Position numbers and translations under genes: made by a program. Below, in pieces: positions 47,390 through 56,989 of a stretch of DNA of 64,000 bases. Source of the stretch: Artocarpus heterophyllus (taxonomy: Eukaryota; Streptophyta; Magnoliopsida; Rosales; Moraceae); NCBI GenBank assembly GCA_025403435.1, contig CM046340.1:13212091-13276090 (forward strand), in the 5' to 3' direction. Under the pieces are notes generated by a model. The model made no database searches. It was not told where the DNA came from and saw only the letters and a program-made list of their open reading frames with translations. Each line of letters begins with the position of its first letter. The first letter of the stretch is position 1.

Positions 47390-47615
47390 AGACTGAATTG
47401 CAAAAATATAGTTTGAGAGTTCCTTTGAAAGATGTTGTTGCCATTGTTTAACAGATCAAAAGCCAGTATTTACCAAAATTGAGTTACAATTAGCTGTTGT
47501 ATCTTGGCAAGTTTGTGACAATTTTGTTGGGGTTATATAATGAAAGTAAGCCCTAATAAGTAATGGCGCTAGGTGGAGCCTCTTAATGTTGGGTGTATAC
47601 CCCGACTCAGCTTTA
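47390..47615. repeat. 226-bp block identical to 34242-34467
   Basis: Second copy of the block without differences. Its flanks diverge immediately: the following bases are GAAGTACTAAG here and AAAGTTTTAAT in copy 1. Confidence 0.8.
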
Positions 47616-49650
47616 GAAGTACTAAGTTTTTTCCTTAAAAATTTTAATTATGTTACTATTTTATAGGAAAAAATATAATTATGCCTCAGTTAATTAATTA
47701 ATATATATCATTGTGTTTTTATTTTTTAAGAATAATTATAGTCTGTCCTCACTCATTAGTCAAAACATATAACTATGTTTGTATTTAATAAAAGTGAAAT
47801 TATAATAGATAGACTATTTAAAACATATATATTCATGGTAAATAACATATTTAAAATATTTATAGTAAATACGTTAAATGATTCATTTATGAAGCATATT
47901 TATAACTTAAGTTTACCGTAAATTTGCTTCGTAAATAAATCATTTACCTTAAATATACTATTTATTATAAATATTTTAAAATGTTAATTGGTAGACTAGA
48001 TTTTTTATCATAGTAAAAATGCATCCATGACATGGTAATTCTGCCAGGTGGCTCGCTGAATATCCGAACATTTGAGTAAGTCAAGCGTCATAAGGAATCT
48101 CAAGGGTCATCACTTGTCATCAAGCAACGAAACGGTTAATGATTAAAGGCAAACAACAACCAATGATTAAATATTGTTGAATGAGGTATCAGCTGTAAAC
48201 CCAAGATGTGAAGAATTTTTATCATGTATTAAAGAGAAAAATAACTCTGAGATTAATAGAAGAATTAAATTACTTCATTCCAATGTACTTTATATAAATT
48301 CTCTCAATTTAAGAGAAAGAGACACACACTATTTTCAATACAACAGCCTTGAGATTCTGACATTATCTTTGTTTTATTCTTTAAAGTTACTTATATGATC
48401 CTTGAGTGATTAATTTTTTCTCCTTAGATTATTCGTTTGTTTAATCTGGATAAACTAATTTAAAGACTATAATTTAAAGGGGTGTTTTTAGAAAAATCAA
48501 TTCTAATCAAAACTTTTAATTACTACAGTGTAAAGCTCTTACATGCTATAAGAAAAAGTAAGCTATAGTGTAAAGCTCTCGTATGCCACAGCTTTCAGTT
48601 CAAAAGTTTCAATTCTAACCTTAATTCCCAAATATTCTATTAGTGCCGAACGGAATTTTGCCTTCACATTATTCATTATAAATATTTTCCAAATAATGTT
48701 GTTTAGCTTTATCAGCCTGTATTAATTAAATTAGCTATACAACATTAAAAAAAATTATATAGACTGCATATTAGAAACTGCTAAATAACCCTTAAAATTT
48801 CACTAGAATTACCCAACAAAATGTTAAAACAATCACATCACGTAGTTTGGACAAGAGTAAAACTCCCTATCTGGATTTCTTAACGCCATTCATATATCGA
48901 CCTAATTTTACATAACAATCTGCATTAATACCATAACACCATGGCCATTAAACTGGCCTTTACGGCTAGCTCTAATGCAAAAGCTAATACCGATATTATA
49001 ATAACTATTAAAAAATGTAAATATTTTACTTTATGGTTTAACGCTTAATGCTATTTGAAATGACATAATTGGCTTATGTTATAATTATTAAATCTTAAAA
49101 CTTATAAAAAGTAAACTTTTGACATTAAAATAATTAAAAAGTAATGAGGTTGTAATTATTAAAGTAAAAAAAGTCAATCTATCAACTAGTAGGAATCAAA
49201 TACTAAACTTGTTATATGCTAAACTTTGTGACAAATTTATCATAAAATTTAACATACAACAAATTTAGAATTAAAAATGGTATTGCATTAGAAAGTGTTT
49301 TTTACACTTATATGTTAAATTTGTTATTGGCATATTAATTTAACATTGCATTAAGGATTCTCTAAGTAGATCTTTTTTCAAATTGCTTCATCAAGAAAAC
49401 TTTTATATTGTTTTTGATGTTTTTATGAGTTTCCTTCTACTACTTGACCATGAAACATGGTTCACCTTTATTGGAGATTTATGCTCATGAAAATAGTCTT
49501 AATTTGCTAAGACAACTTACAAGAACGCCCCTAAAGAACTACTATTTTAAGATTATTCTCTTAAAAGGCTTTTTTCAAAACTGTCATTTTAATTAAAAAT
49601 GTGATTTATTAAAAGTCCAAATTATCCTCCTTTCTTACTTACTCATAAGA

Positions 49651-49800
49651 AATGTCGTCCTAGAACTCGTCAGGTTCTGTTCTAAAACCCACTAGAACCA
49701 ACAAGGTTCTATCTTGAAACTCATCAAATTTCGTCCCAAAACCCACTAAAACCTGTCAGGTTTCGTTGCGAAACCCACCATATTCTGTTCCAAAACATGT
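49651..49800. repeat. Dispersed AGGTTCTRTC / AAACCCACTA repeat array
   Basis: At least six degenerate units such as GAACTCGTCAGGTTCTGTTC and AACCTGTCAGGTTTCGTTG lie in tandem. The corresponding array in copy 1 (37181-37290) is shorter. Confidence 0.6.
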
Positions 49801-49811
49801 TAGGTTTCAAA

Positions 49812-50109
49812 GTGAAATCTACAAAACTCAAAGTTTAATGATGAAATCAAGTGCAAAAGACAACAAACATTATAACTTAACAATCAAAAACAAACATCAT
49901 AACTTTGATCAGATAAATACATAGATAGTATTCTGTATATATTATTGTTTCTTGATCTGTTCTAAAGTGGAATATACGAAACTCAAAGTTTAATGAAAGA
50001 AATCAAGTCCAAAAGACAACAAACATTATAACTTAACAATCAAAAACAAACATCATAACTTTAATCAGATAATACATAGATAGTATTATGTATATATTAT
50101 TGTTTCTTT
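49812..50109. repeat. Direct tandem duplication, about 140 bp per unit, only in copy 2
   Basis: Unit one (about 49812-49953) and unit two (about 49967-50109) both read AAACTCAAAGTTTAATG ... CATAGATAGTATT ... TATATTATTGTTTCTT, with few differences. Copy 1 has no such pair. Confidence 0.8.
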
Positions 50110-50377
50110 CCTTAAAAAACGAATCCACTTCAGGCACTGAACATTAGATTCACACTTTAGCATCTCTAGTATTTTTATAACATGTTTGACAAAAAGTTGC
50201 AGCGTAAAGTAAAAGACTGTCATATTATAAAGCTTTCGTATGCTATAATTTTTGAACCAATTTTTTCTGTTCAAATGGGTTTGTCAGACATACCATGAAT
50301 CAGAGCAGAGCATGCAGTCGTGTTTTGCTTGTCCGCGCCTGTCCCAACACATTGGGTTGAGTTGAAAGCATAGATGT

Positions 50378-52735
50378 TGTGACACCCGTTATTCTCCTAA
50401 CGGGTATTGAGGTAATTAAATTAATTTTAATGTATAAAAAAAAATTGCTTCATTTAAATTTATTTTATAATATTTATTTTTATCTATTTTTAAGTTTTCT
50501 AAAATTCTCCTATATTTATTTAGTATGATTACTAAAAAGCCTTAGAACTTCTAATAAATCTCAAAAATGTCATATTGGCATTATGTGTGTTAAAGTCTTT
50601 AGATGAGACATAAGGATATCTTTTCCAACTACTCTTGACCCTCATTTTCTTTATTTCCTCCGTGACATGCTTCAACATGTCTCCTCTATAATTGTTTCTA
50701 TCACTTCTTTTCAAAGACTTCATCTTTTCTTCCTTTCTCTTCCACGGTTCCCACACTCTTCTTCTCATTTCTTTGCTGAAGCAAAATACTTAGAGAACTT
50801 CTTCAAGGCAGCCATAAAAATCAGCCACCATCACCTCCATTTGAGCAAGAATTTCAGTCATACCGAAGTAAAGGAACCTGTTTTGAAGCCATTTCAAGCT
50901 TCCAACTAACCATAATCCGAGGTTAGAATCTTATGAACAAATTTAGTCTTTCATTTATAAATTTTCTTTTATACTAAAGGATTATTCAAATTTGCGTTCT
51001 TAAACCTAAGTATATGTTTGTTGCTATTTTGGAGCATATGTATGAAGTCTAAGTGTATATGCCCTAGACAGAAAATTTATATTGTTAAACTTTGTAATAC
51101 CTCTATGGGCAGTGGTTATTTCTTGAAATTCTAAGATTAAATTAAAATGAATTTTATGAATTGGTTTGCATATTTGAAAAGTAGCATCCTAGGCTTTCTA
51201 ACGAGCTATCATAAACCTAAATCGGAGTTGTATTTTATTTTCTAAGAATTATTCAATTTTTGTATTGGAAACTAGTAAATCTGCCAGTTTGTTATGGTAT
51301 ACCAACTACTAACCTGAACCAAGAACCCATCTTTGCTCACCACCTAATTCTTTAATGTCTTGCAACCTTTCCAATATTATCCTAAGTGATTGATGAATCT
51401 TATTAGGGACTAAAACATATAGATTACTTGTTCACATTTTATATTGTGTTAAGACAAAAATTGTTTACTGTGGTATTCAAAAGAGATTTATATAAAAGCT
51501 TTAATGGCATACTAGTAAGATAGGTTTACACATGATTTATTTATGAATGTAGTTGTATGTTGTGCTTTAGTTTTAATTGTCCTTATGCACGCCTTAGGAT
51601 CAAGGGAGTATGGAGCTAACGTTAACTGATTCCAGGATTAAAAGATTGTTGATAAGCTTGAAAGGTAGGGATTCTATTACTCATCTTTTGTAAGGTTTTT
51701 ATAGAATTAAAATTGATTGTTTTGCCGCAATATATATATCTATGTTGAACTGATATTATATGAGTATCACATATGAAACTATGACATGGACTCGTCTTGT
51801 ATTGTACGGCGAGGAACATAATGAATTTACACATGTTATAAATTGAGAAGCATGGTTAGGAAAACTAACTCTATTGATAATGATTCAATATAGAGAAATT
51901 GTAAGACATGAAGAGGGCGACGGTTACGTCCTTGGGCATGAATACCCTAAAAGGTAAAATAGGGGGAAGGCGATGACGCTTCCTTGGGTTGAAAGTCCCA
52001 GAACACACTGTACAGGAATCGATTTGGTGAGGACTCGGGGCTTGATGTCCCCTCACCGGAACACCCTTGGAATGTTTATAGGGTGATCAAGTGCGCCCAT
52101 TTGGGTTTCGATGAGTTGAGTGATACTCAATTTAACATGGATACCTAGGAACAATGATGATTGGTAATATTTGTATAAATGTGTAATTATGACACTTGGT
52201 AATGATTAACTACGGTATCCATAAGATGTGATCATAATAAACCTCATAATCTGGAATATGATGTAACCTACTAACCATGCAGTTTTTAATGTGGTAATGA
52301 TAAAAACCTAAAGGTGAGTAATGGCTTTCTCTACTGAGCATAGTGTTGCTCATTCCCTTATGTTTATATCTTTTCAGGACTCACTAAGTGTGAGGTGGCT
52401 ACGAGAAATATAGTTGACGAAGCGATGTAACTATATTACATTGGGACTGCTCAATTGTAAAGAATGTTCTTCATGATAATGTAAGCATCAATTGTTATTT
52501 TCTGTGACTGTATTACAATGTGTTGAGGGTTAAAATGATGATGACAACAGTTTATATTATTAAATTTAAGGTGCTACATTAAAACTGTGGTTTATTTATC
52601 GTTTATATTTTTATTTTTGAGTTGAGAGTTTTCATTTAAGTCCCCGGGTAAATTTTATTTTTAAGGTTTTACTTTTATTATTTATTTTTATTTTATCTCA
52701 TTAAAAACTGTTAACCCCCATATAGGGGCGTTACA
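50378..52735 (+). repeat. 5' LTR of the LOG-carrying element (2358 bp)
   Basis: Starts TGTGACACCCGTTATTC and ends ATATAGGGGCGTTACA. A TATA-like stretch (TATATTTATTT, about 50511) precedes a CT-rich leader (50620-50770). A candidate splice donor CGAG|GTTAGA has its GT at 50922-50923. A G+C-richer block at 51895-52080 holds three GGG...CCC foldbacks. The minus-strand ORFs inside recur in the 3' LTR only because the LTR itself is repeated. Confidence 0.95.
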
Positions 52736-52742
52736 GAATTTT

Positions 52743-52755
52743 TGGTATCAGAGCC
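52743..52755 (+). promoter_or_regulatory. Primer-binding site, initiator tRNA-Met type
   Basis: TGGTATCAGAGCC begins 7 bases after the LTR end. It is the standard complement of the 3' end of plant initiator tRNA-Met used by many LTR retrotransposons. Confidence 0.9.
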
Positions 52756-54221
52756 TAGGTTCGGTTAACCTAGGGAGTGTAGCACCACTTTAAAAAAAAT
52801 ATATTTTTGAGATGGTTTTGAAGCTGAATTTTCATTGTCATCATCAAAATGAACCTTCACATTGATTTATACAGTCTAGAAGGATGTAACATGGAAAGGC
52901 CATAGAATGAAAATATCAATAGTTATATGAGTACAATAATTATATAGAAGGAAAGTATTAATAGTTATAAGGGAATGATAATTATATGGAATGAGTTTAT
53001 AAGTAGATTGCTTATGAGAGATTCGTATAATATTTGGATCTATAAGCATATCTAATTCGTATAAACGATGAGAAACTCGTGTAGATACGAGGATTTAATA
53101 GCCTTTTGTCTCGTGAAAAACAATAAGAAATATAAGGCTTGATTTATTGATTTTAAAGTTTGGCATAGATATGCCAAATTTTTCGTAATTGATTCAAACC
53201 TAAGTAATGATTATGTGTGGATTCGATGGAGCACATAAGTGTCAATAACTTTTCTTAAAAGTTCTATTTATTTGAGGAATATGATATAAGTTGGGAATCA
53301 TGGTATTGAATCTTGAGAGAGATAAATGTTAGACTTTTGGTCTGTTGAGACTGTGTAAAGTCTAGAATGCATGAATCTCAAAATTGGAATATTTCGTTAC
53401 GTACATTGTATTTAAGTGTATCAGTGAATCTTTTGGTTACCTAAGGTTTTGTTATATGAGGAAATTATATATTGTATGAGTAGAATTGTGGGGATTGTAG
53501 ATGTTCTTAAGTAGTAACATCTAGTGTCTTTGTTCATTGATATGGTCAATGTTGGAAGACGTAAATCGTATTGATTTCAAGGTTAGTCGCATTCTAAACC
53601 CTTGGTAGTAATGATGATGAATCCATTGATAGATGTTAAGTATTATGAATAACATATGGGTGTATGTATTGTTCAATAAGGTTTGATTAAAACAAAATTA
53701 TTTGAGTTGCTGGAAGATTAAGTTGTTATGAAATGATTTTAAATATCATTCAGGAAGATCCTTGTTGTCGTTAAATTAGATTTGTTGTTTATAGTTAACT
53801 TATCTATAGTGGCTTTGAATTGGGTTTAAGATTCATACGAATTGGTTTTCAATTTTATGTTTGTTATTTAACTCGTTCTAAATGTGTTAAGGCCGAAACA
53901 ACCTGACCATTTTCAACTAAGAACATTTGGGCCTAGTTCAAATCTTAAATCAGTTTGATTCACACTGTCTCTCCCACGTGGTTTCTATACGTGTCATATA
54001 CAGTAGTTTAATCATTGTTTACAAATACGTTTACTGTGCATAGGAGCTTATTTCTCTGAGTTCACTTTTTCTCTCTTAATTTGTTATTTTCTCTTTAAAT
54101 CGCAAATCCTCTTCTTTTTCATTAAAAATTCTTCTTTTCTTCTAAAAGAAGAAGGAATTCTAGGATTCTGCAATTTACTATCTTAATTTTTCCTTTCTAT
54201 TTACTCTTCTTTCATCTCATC
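52756..54221 (+). other. 5' internal region of the LOG-carrying element, noncoding
   Basis: No gag or pol reading is found here. A direct repeat with a period of about 46 bp (ATCAATAGTTATATGAG / ATTAATAGTTATAAGGG) lies at 52917-53000. A perfect G-box CACGTG (53975-53980) with a TATA-like CATATACAG about 15-20 bp downstream precedes a pyrimidine-rich leader (54055-54220), so an internal promoter for the two ORFs is possible. Confidence 0.45.
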
Positions 54222-54743
54222 ATGGACCCAAAGTACCAACACCTGAGAAAGTATTTCCCATCACTCTCCCAAAAGATTCTCAGAAAGAAATACAAGGCTA
54301 GAATTACTCGGTTGTGGATTCTTATGCGTTTTGGTATCCCTTGTGATGTGAGAATGTTAATAGAGGGGAAAATCCGTCCGAGTGACTTTAGTCAAGATGT
54401 CGGTTTACCAGGAACAGGTACTAGTCGTAGTGCAATGAAAAGAAGAGCTCGTGCCATCGTGGTTACTTGTAACAAATGTGGAAGACAAAATTGTAACGGT
54501 AAATGTACTTCACCTGGTTATATGTCTACGAATAGAGAGGATAAAATAAGGTTTTGTAGGGATGGACTTTCAAAGGAGAACTTGGATAGCATCCATCCTC
54601 CTCTCCACGGTCACCCTAGTGGATATGTTCAAGGAGCTATTTTTAAACTCTGGCCTAAATTTTATACAGAAAGACAACGCCTCAGGAATATGGTATTTCT
54701 AGATCCTGTTTGTCAAGCCATAAGAAAACTGGATGGGGAATAA
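54222..54743 (+). CDS. Basic cysteine-cluster protein, 173 aa (viral NABP-like layout)
   Basis: Intact ORF, first in the element. The N-terminal half is basic and helix-prone (RKKYKARITRLWILMRFGIP, 21-40), followed by GTSRSAMKRRARA (66-78) and a cysteine cluster CNKCGRQNCNGKC (83-95, CX2CX4CX3C). The C-terminal part (96-173) has no motif I know. A helix-prone region, then a Gly-Ser-basic arm, then a Cys cluster, is the layout of the small cysteine-rich nucleic-acid-binding proteins of carlaviruses and vitiviruses, some reported as silencing suppressors or transcription activators. The likeness is by layout only. A diverged retroviral-type nucleocapsid knuckle is the alternative, but the expected CX2CX4HX4C spacing and His are absent. 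It sits 642 bp upstream of the LOG ORF on the same strand. Confidence 0.6.
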   Translation: MDPKYQHLRKYFPSLSQKILRKKYKARITRLWILMRFGIPCDVRMLIEGKIRPSDFSQDVGLPGTGTSRSAMKRRARAIVVTCNKCGRQNCNGKCTSPGYMSTNREDKIRFCRDGLSKENLDSIHPPLHGHPSGYVQGAIFKLWPKFYTERQRLRNMVFLDPVCQAIRKLDGE

Positions 54744-55385
54744 GTCATCGCTCTAAAAAGGTTATTTAGTCTTTGCTTATTTGAAGCAGTTTTAGCTGAT
54801 GTTCAACAGTTTGTGTTTTTCTTTTACTCAGAATTTTGCTTTTGTGTTTGAAATAATTGTGATTATTAGATTGATACAGTAAGTGTTAATATCTTATTTA
54901 ATTTATGATTTTCTTAAATATATATATAATAAAATATATTATCTTATCAGACACGTTACATACGGTACAGTAATATGTTTGAATTTTGAAAAACTTATCC
55001 AGATATTTCAAGATTTGTGTCTCAAATTTCAAAAGTTCTACAGTATTTGTCGTTTATATTAAATTTCTAGACTTGGTGTATATTTGTCAAAAAGTCTACA
55101 GTTGTGTCATGAGGGTCTTCTGTCGAATTGTTCTCAATTGTCAAAAGTTATACAATTAGAGTCTAATCTTTTTCAAAAAGTGAATCAGATTTTCTGTAAA
55201 CTATCAATCACCTTATCTTACTTTCTTATCCGCACAAGATTTTGTTTCAATCTTTGGATTACCTTTTCATTTCCTACTCATCTATCTCTTTAGCCCTTTT
55301 TGTATATTTCTCATCTTTAAAATCTCATGTAGAACCCGAAGTCTAAGTGGAGCAGACATTAAGCAACCACTTCTATAAACCAAAT
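54744..55385 (+). other. Spacer between the two ORFs
   Basis: AT-rich, no gene. A pyrimidine-rich stretch ending CTCATGTAG (about 55323-55331) could serve as a splice acceptor just before the LOG ORF. A GTG-initiated extension at 55347 is unlikely; the ATG at 55386 is the natural start. Confidence 0.4.
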
Positions 55386-56036
55386 ATGTCTACCTCCCAG
55401 TCCACGAAGAAAATAAAGAATGTCTGTGTCTTTTGTGGTTCCAGCCTTGGAAAAGATAAAGCTTATTTAGAAGCTGCAAATCACTTAGGGCAAGTCCTAG
55501 CACGCAAGAAGATTAACATAATCTATGGGGGTGGTAGTATAAAAATGATGGTAAATATGGCACTAGCAGCTAGGTCTAGCGACGCTACTGATGTAAGAAT
55601 TTGGCCTCATATTCCAGTTGAAGGAAACCTTTGTAAGGAAGCCATAGGTAAGGGAGAAGGAGTCAAGAGTATCCCTAAAAATTTTAAAGACATAATCTAT
55701 AATTCTGATGCTTTTATAGCATTACCTGGTGGTCTAGGTACTCTTGAGGAAATATTTATAGTTGCTTGTGGGCAATTGTTGGGCTTTTATTCCAAACCTT
55801 TGGGACTGCTGAACGTAAAGGGTTTTTATGACGGTCTTTTGAAATTTCTAGATTACGCTGTGGAAGAAAACATCACTACAGAATCGGAGAGACAAATCTT
55901 TGTCACTGCTTCAACAGCTGAGGAATTGATAGATAAAATGCAAATCATACATCCAGAATCTGACACTGCAACATCCAAGCTTGAATGGGAAAGGGAAAGC
56001 CGGGAGCGGCCAATTGATTTGAATCTCCATCTGTAA
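55386..56036 (+). CDS. LOG-like: LOG-family (cytokinin riboside 5'-monophosphate phosphoribohydrolase-like) protein, 216 aa
   Basis: LOG enzymes act in the cytosol and nucleus, releasing active cytokinin bases from cytokinin nucleotides. This uninterrupted, intronless ORF has family length and fold markers: VCVFCGSS (13-20), YGGGS (47-51), DAFIALPGGLGTLEE (108-122, the PGGxGTxxE signature with its Glu intact), KPLGLLNV (137-144) and SKLEWE (197-202). Two regions depart from plant LOGs. GGGS is followed by IKMMV where GLMG is usual, and the MHxRKxxM segment with its catalytic Arg reads IPKNFKDI (96-103). The C-terminus DLNLHL (211-216) is an LxLxL EAR-type repression motif, which I do not know from other LOGs. 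Host LOG genes have introns, so the copy was probably captured from an mRNA. Enzyme activity is uncertain; binding of a nucleotide is likely. Confidence 0.9.
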   Translation: MSTSQSTKKIKNVCVFCGSSLGKDKAYLEAANHLGQVLARKKINIIYGGGSIKMMVNMALAARSSDATDVRIWPHIPVEGNLCKEAIGKGEGVKSIPKNFKDIIYNSDAFIALPGGLGTLEEIFIVACGQLLGFYSKPLGLLNVKGFYDGLLKFLDYAVEENITTESERQIFVTASTAEELIDKMQIIHPESDTATSKLEWERESRERPIDLNLHL

Positions 56037-56975
56037 TCTTTTTGTTTTATCTTGGCATGTAGGCATGTGTGTCCGTATTTCGTGTGTTACGAATAACCGT
56101 TTGCCTTGTATTCTGTGTTTCTTGTGGTACGTTGTTGTTCAATCTTTTAGATTCATTGAGCCTAATGCCGGGATGGCTGGATACGGAGTACTTGATGCTC
56201 TCGAAACGCATCCTTCTTAAGGTCCGATCTTTTGTTTATCGATGTTTTTGTATCCTCTAAGGATGCATGATATGGATAGCTGGTATACGGAGTGCCTTGC
56301 ACTCTCGAAACGTATCCGTATTATGTTTGTAATGTGTAATATTCTGTTAATATTATGTGGAAGTACCAGAGTCAGTTATGGGGATATTCCATATGAAATA
56401 TGAGTATATTATTTGGATTGAATGTTTGTGTCATGAGGATAGCTGTTTAATGAAAAATATGTCGGGTATGTTTGCAACCAGAGATTCCGTTTAATATCTC
56501 TATGAATAAGTTTAATGTATAGTTTTGAATAAAAGTGTTTGTGATATATGTTTTATGATTATGTTCTAGTTTATTAGTTGAGGTATGAAATCAAATATAT
56601 TTGACTTTTCTTTACTCAAAAAGGAAAAGGAACCTAAAGATGAAGTATATAAAATTTCTCTGGCAATCTCCTTAAATGTGATTGTAAATCACAGTCCATG
56701 GACAATGAAGGACTGGAATCATGGTATGGTCAATATGTATGCCTGATCAGATTCTTAGACTATTACACGGTGTTATAAGTTGAAACTTGTCAGAAATACT
56801 CTCATTGAGGGATTTAGGAGTAAGATTTATTATGCAAGTAAATGAGTGGAGATACGATAACTTAAATTTGGAGGACAAACAACATTAACGGTTTAGACTC
56901 AGAATTGGAATCATAATGGAATTAAAATTTTTACTAGTATTGCTAGAATTGAAATTTCGAGGACGAAATTTCTTT
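56037..56975 (+). other. 3' internal region of the LOG-carrying element
   Basis: Noncoding. It holds two related hairpins (56171-56317), AT-rich sequence, and the TTTCGAGGACGAAATTTC block that precedes the polypurine tract. Confidence 0.5.
56171..56317 (+). repeat. Two direct-repeat stem-loops downstream of the LOG ORF
   Basis: Both copies share GGAT-GCTGG-ATACGGAGT ... CTCTCGAAACG-ATCC. In the second (56281-56317) GAGTGC pairs with GCACTC around a 3-base loop, and ATACG pairs with CGTAT outside it. In the first (56179-56213) GGATACG can pair with CGCATCC with one mismatch, and GAG with CTC. They begin 135 bp after the LOG stop codon. Confidence 0.6.
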
Positions 56976-56989
56976 AAGGGGGGTAGAGC
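56976..56989 (+). promoter_or_regulatory. Polypurine tract of the LOG-carrying element
   Basis: AAGGGGGGTAGAGC directly abuts the TGTGACACC start of the 3' LTR. Confidence 0.85.

Larger units (their letters stand above)
44285..50377. repeat. Segmental duplication, copy 2
   Basis: Colinear with 30985-37600. Its left edge meets the LTR ending at 44276 and its right edge meets the LTR starting at 50378, so both ends are cut by retrotransposons. It lacks the solo LTR of copy 1 and carries its own tandem duplication (49812-50109). Its version of the 173-aa ORF (46129-46479) is altered. No intact gene is seen. Confidence 0.9.

Noticed and set aside
50532..50768. 78-aa minus-strand ORF repeated exactly at 57144-57380
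   Set aside because: It lies inside the LTRs of the LOG element; the repetition comes from the LTR itself and the ORF has no known domain.
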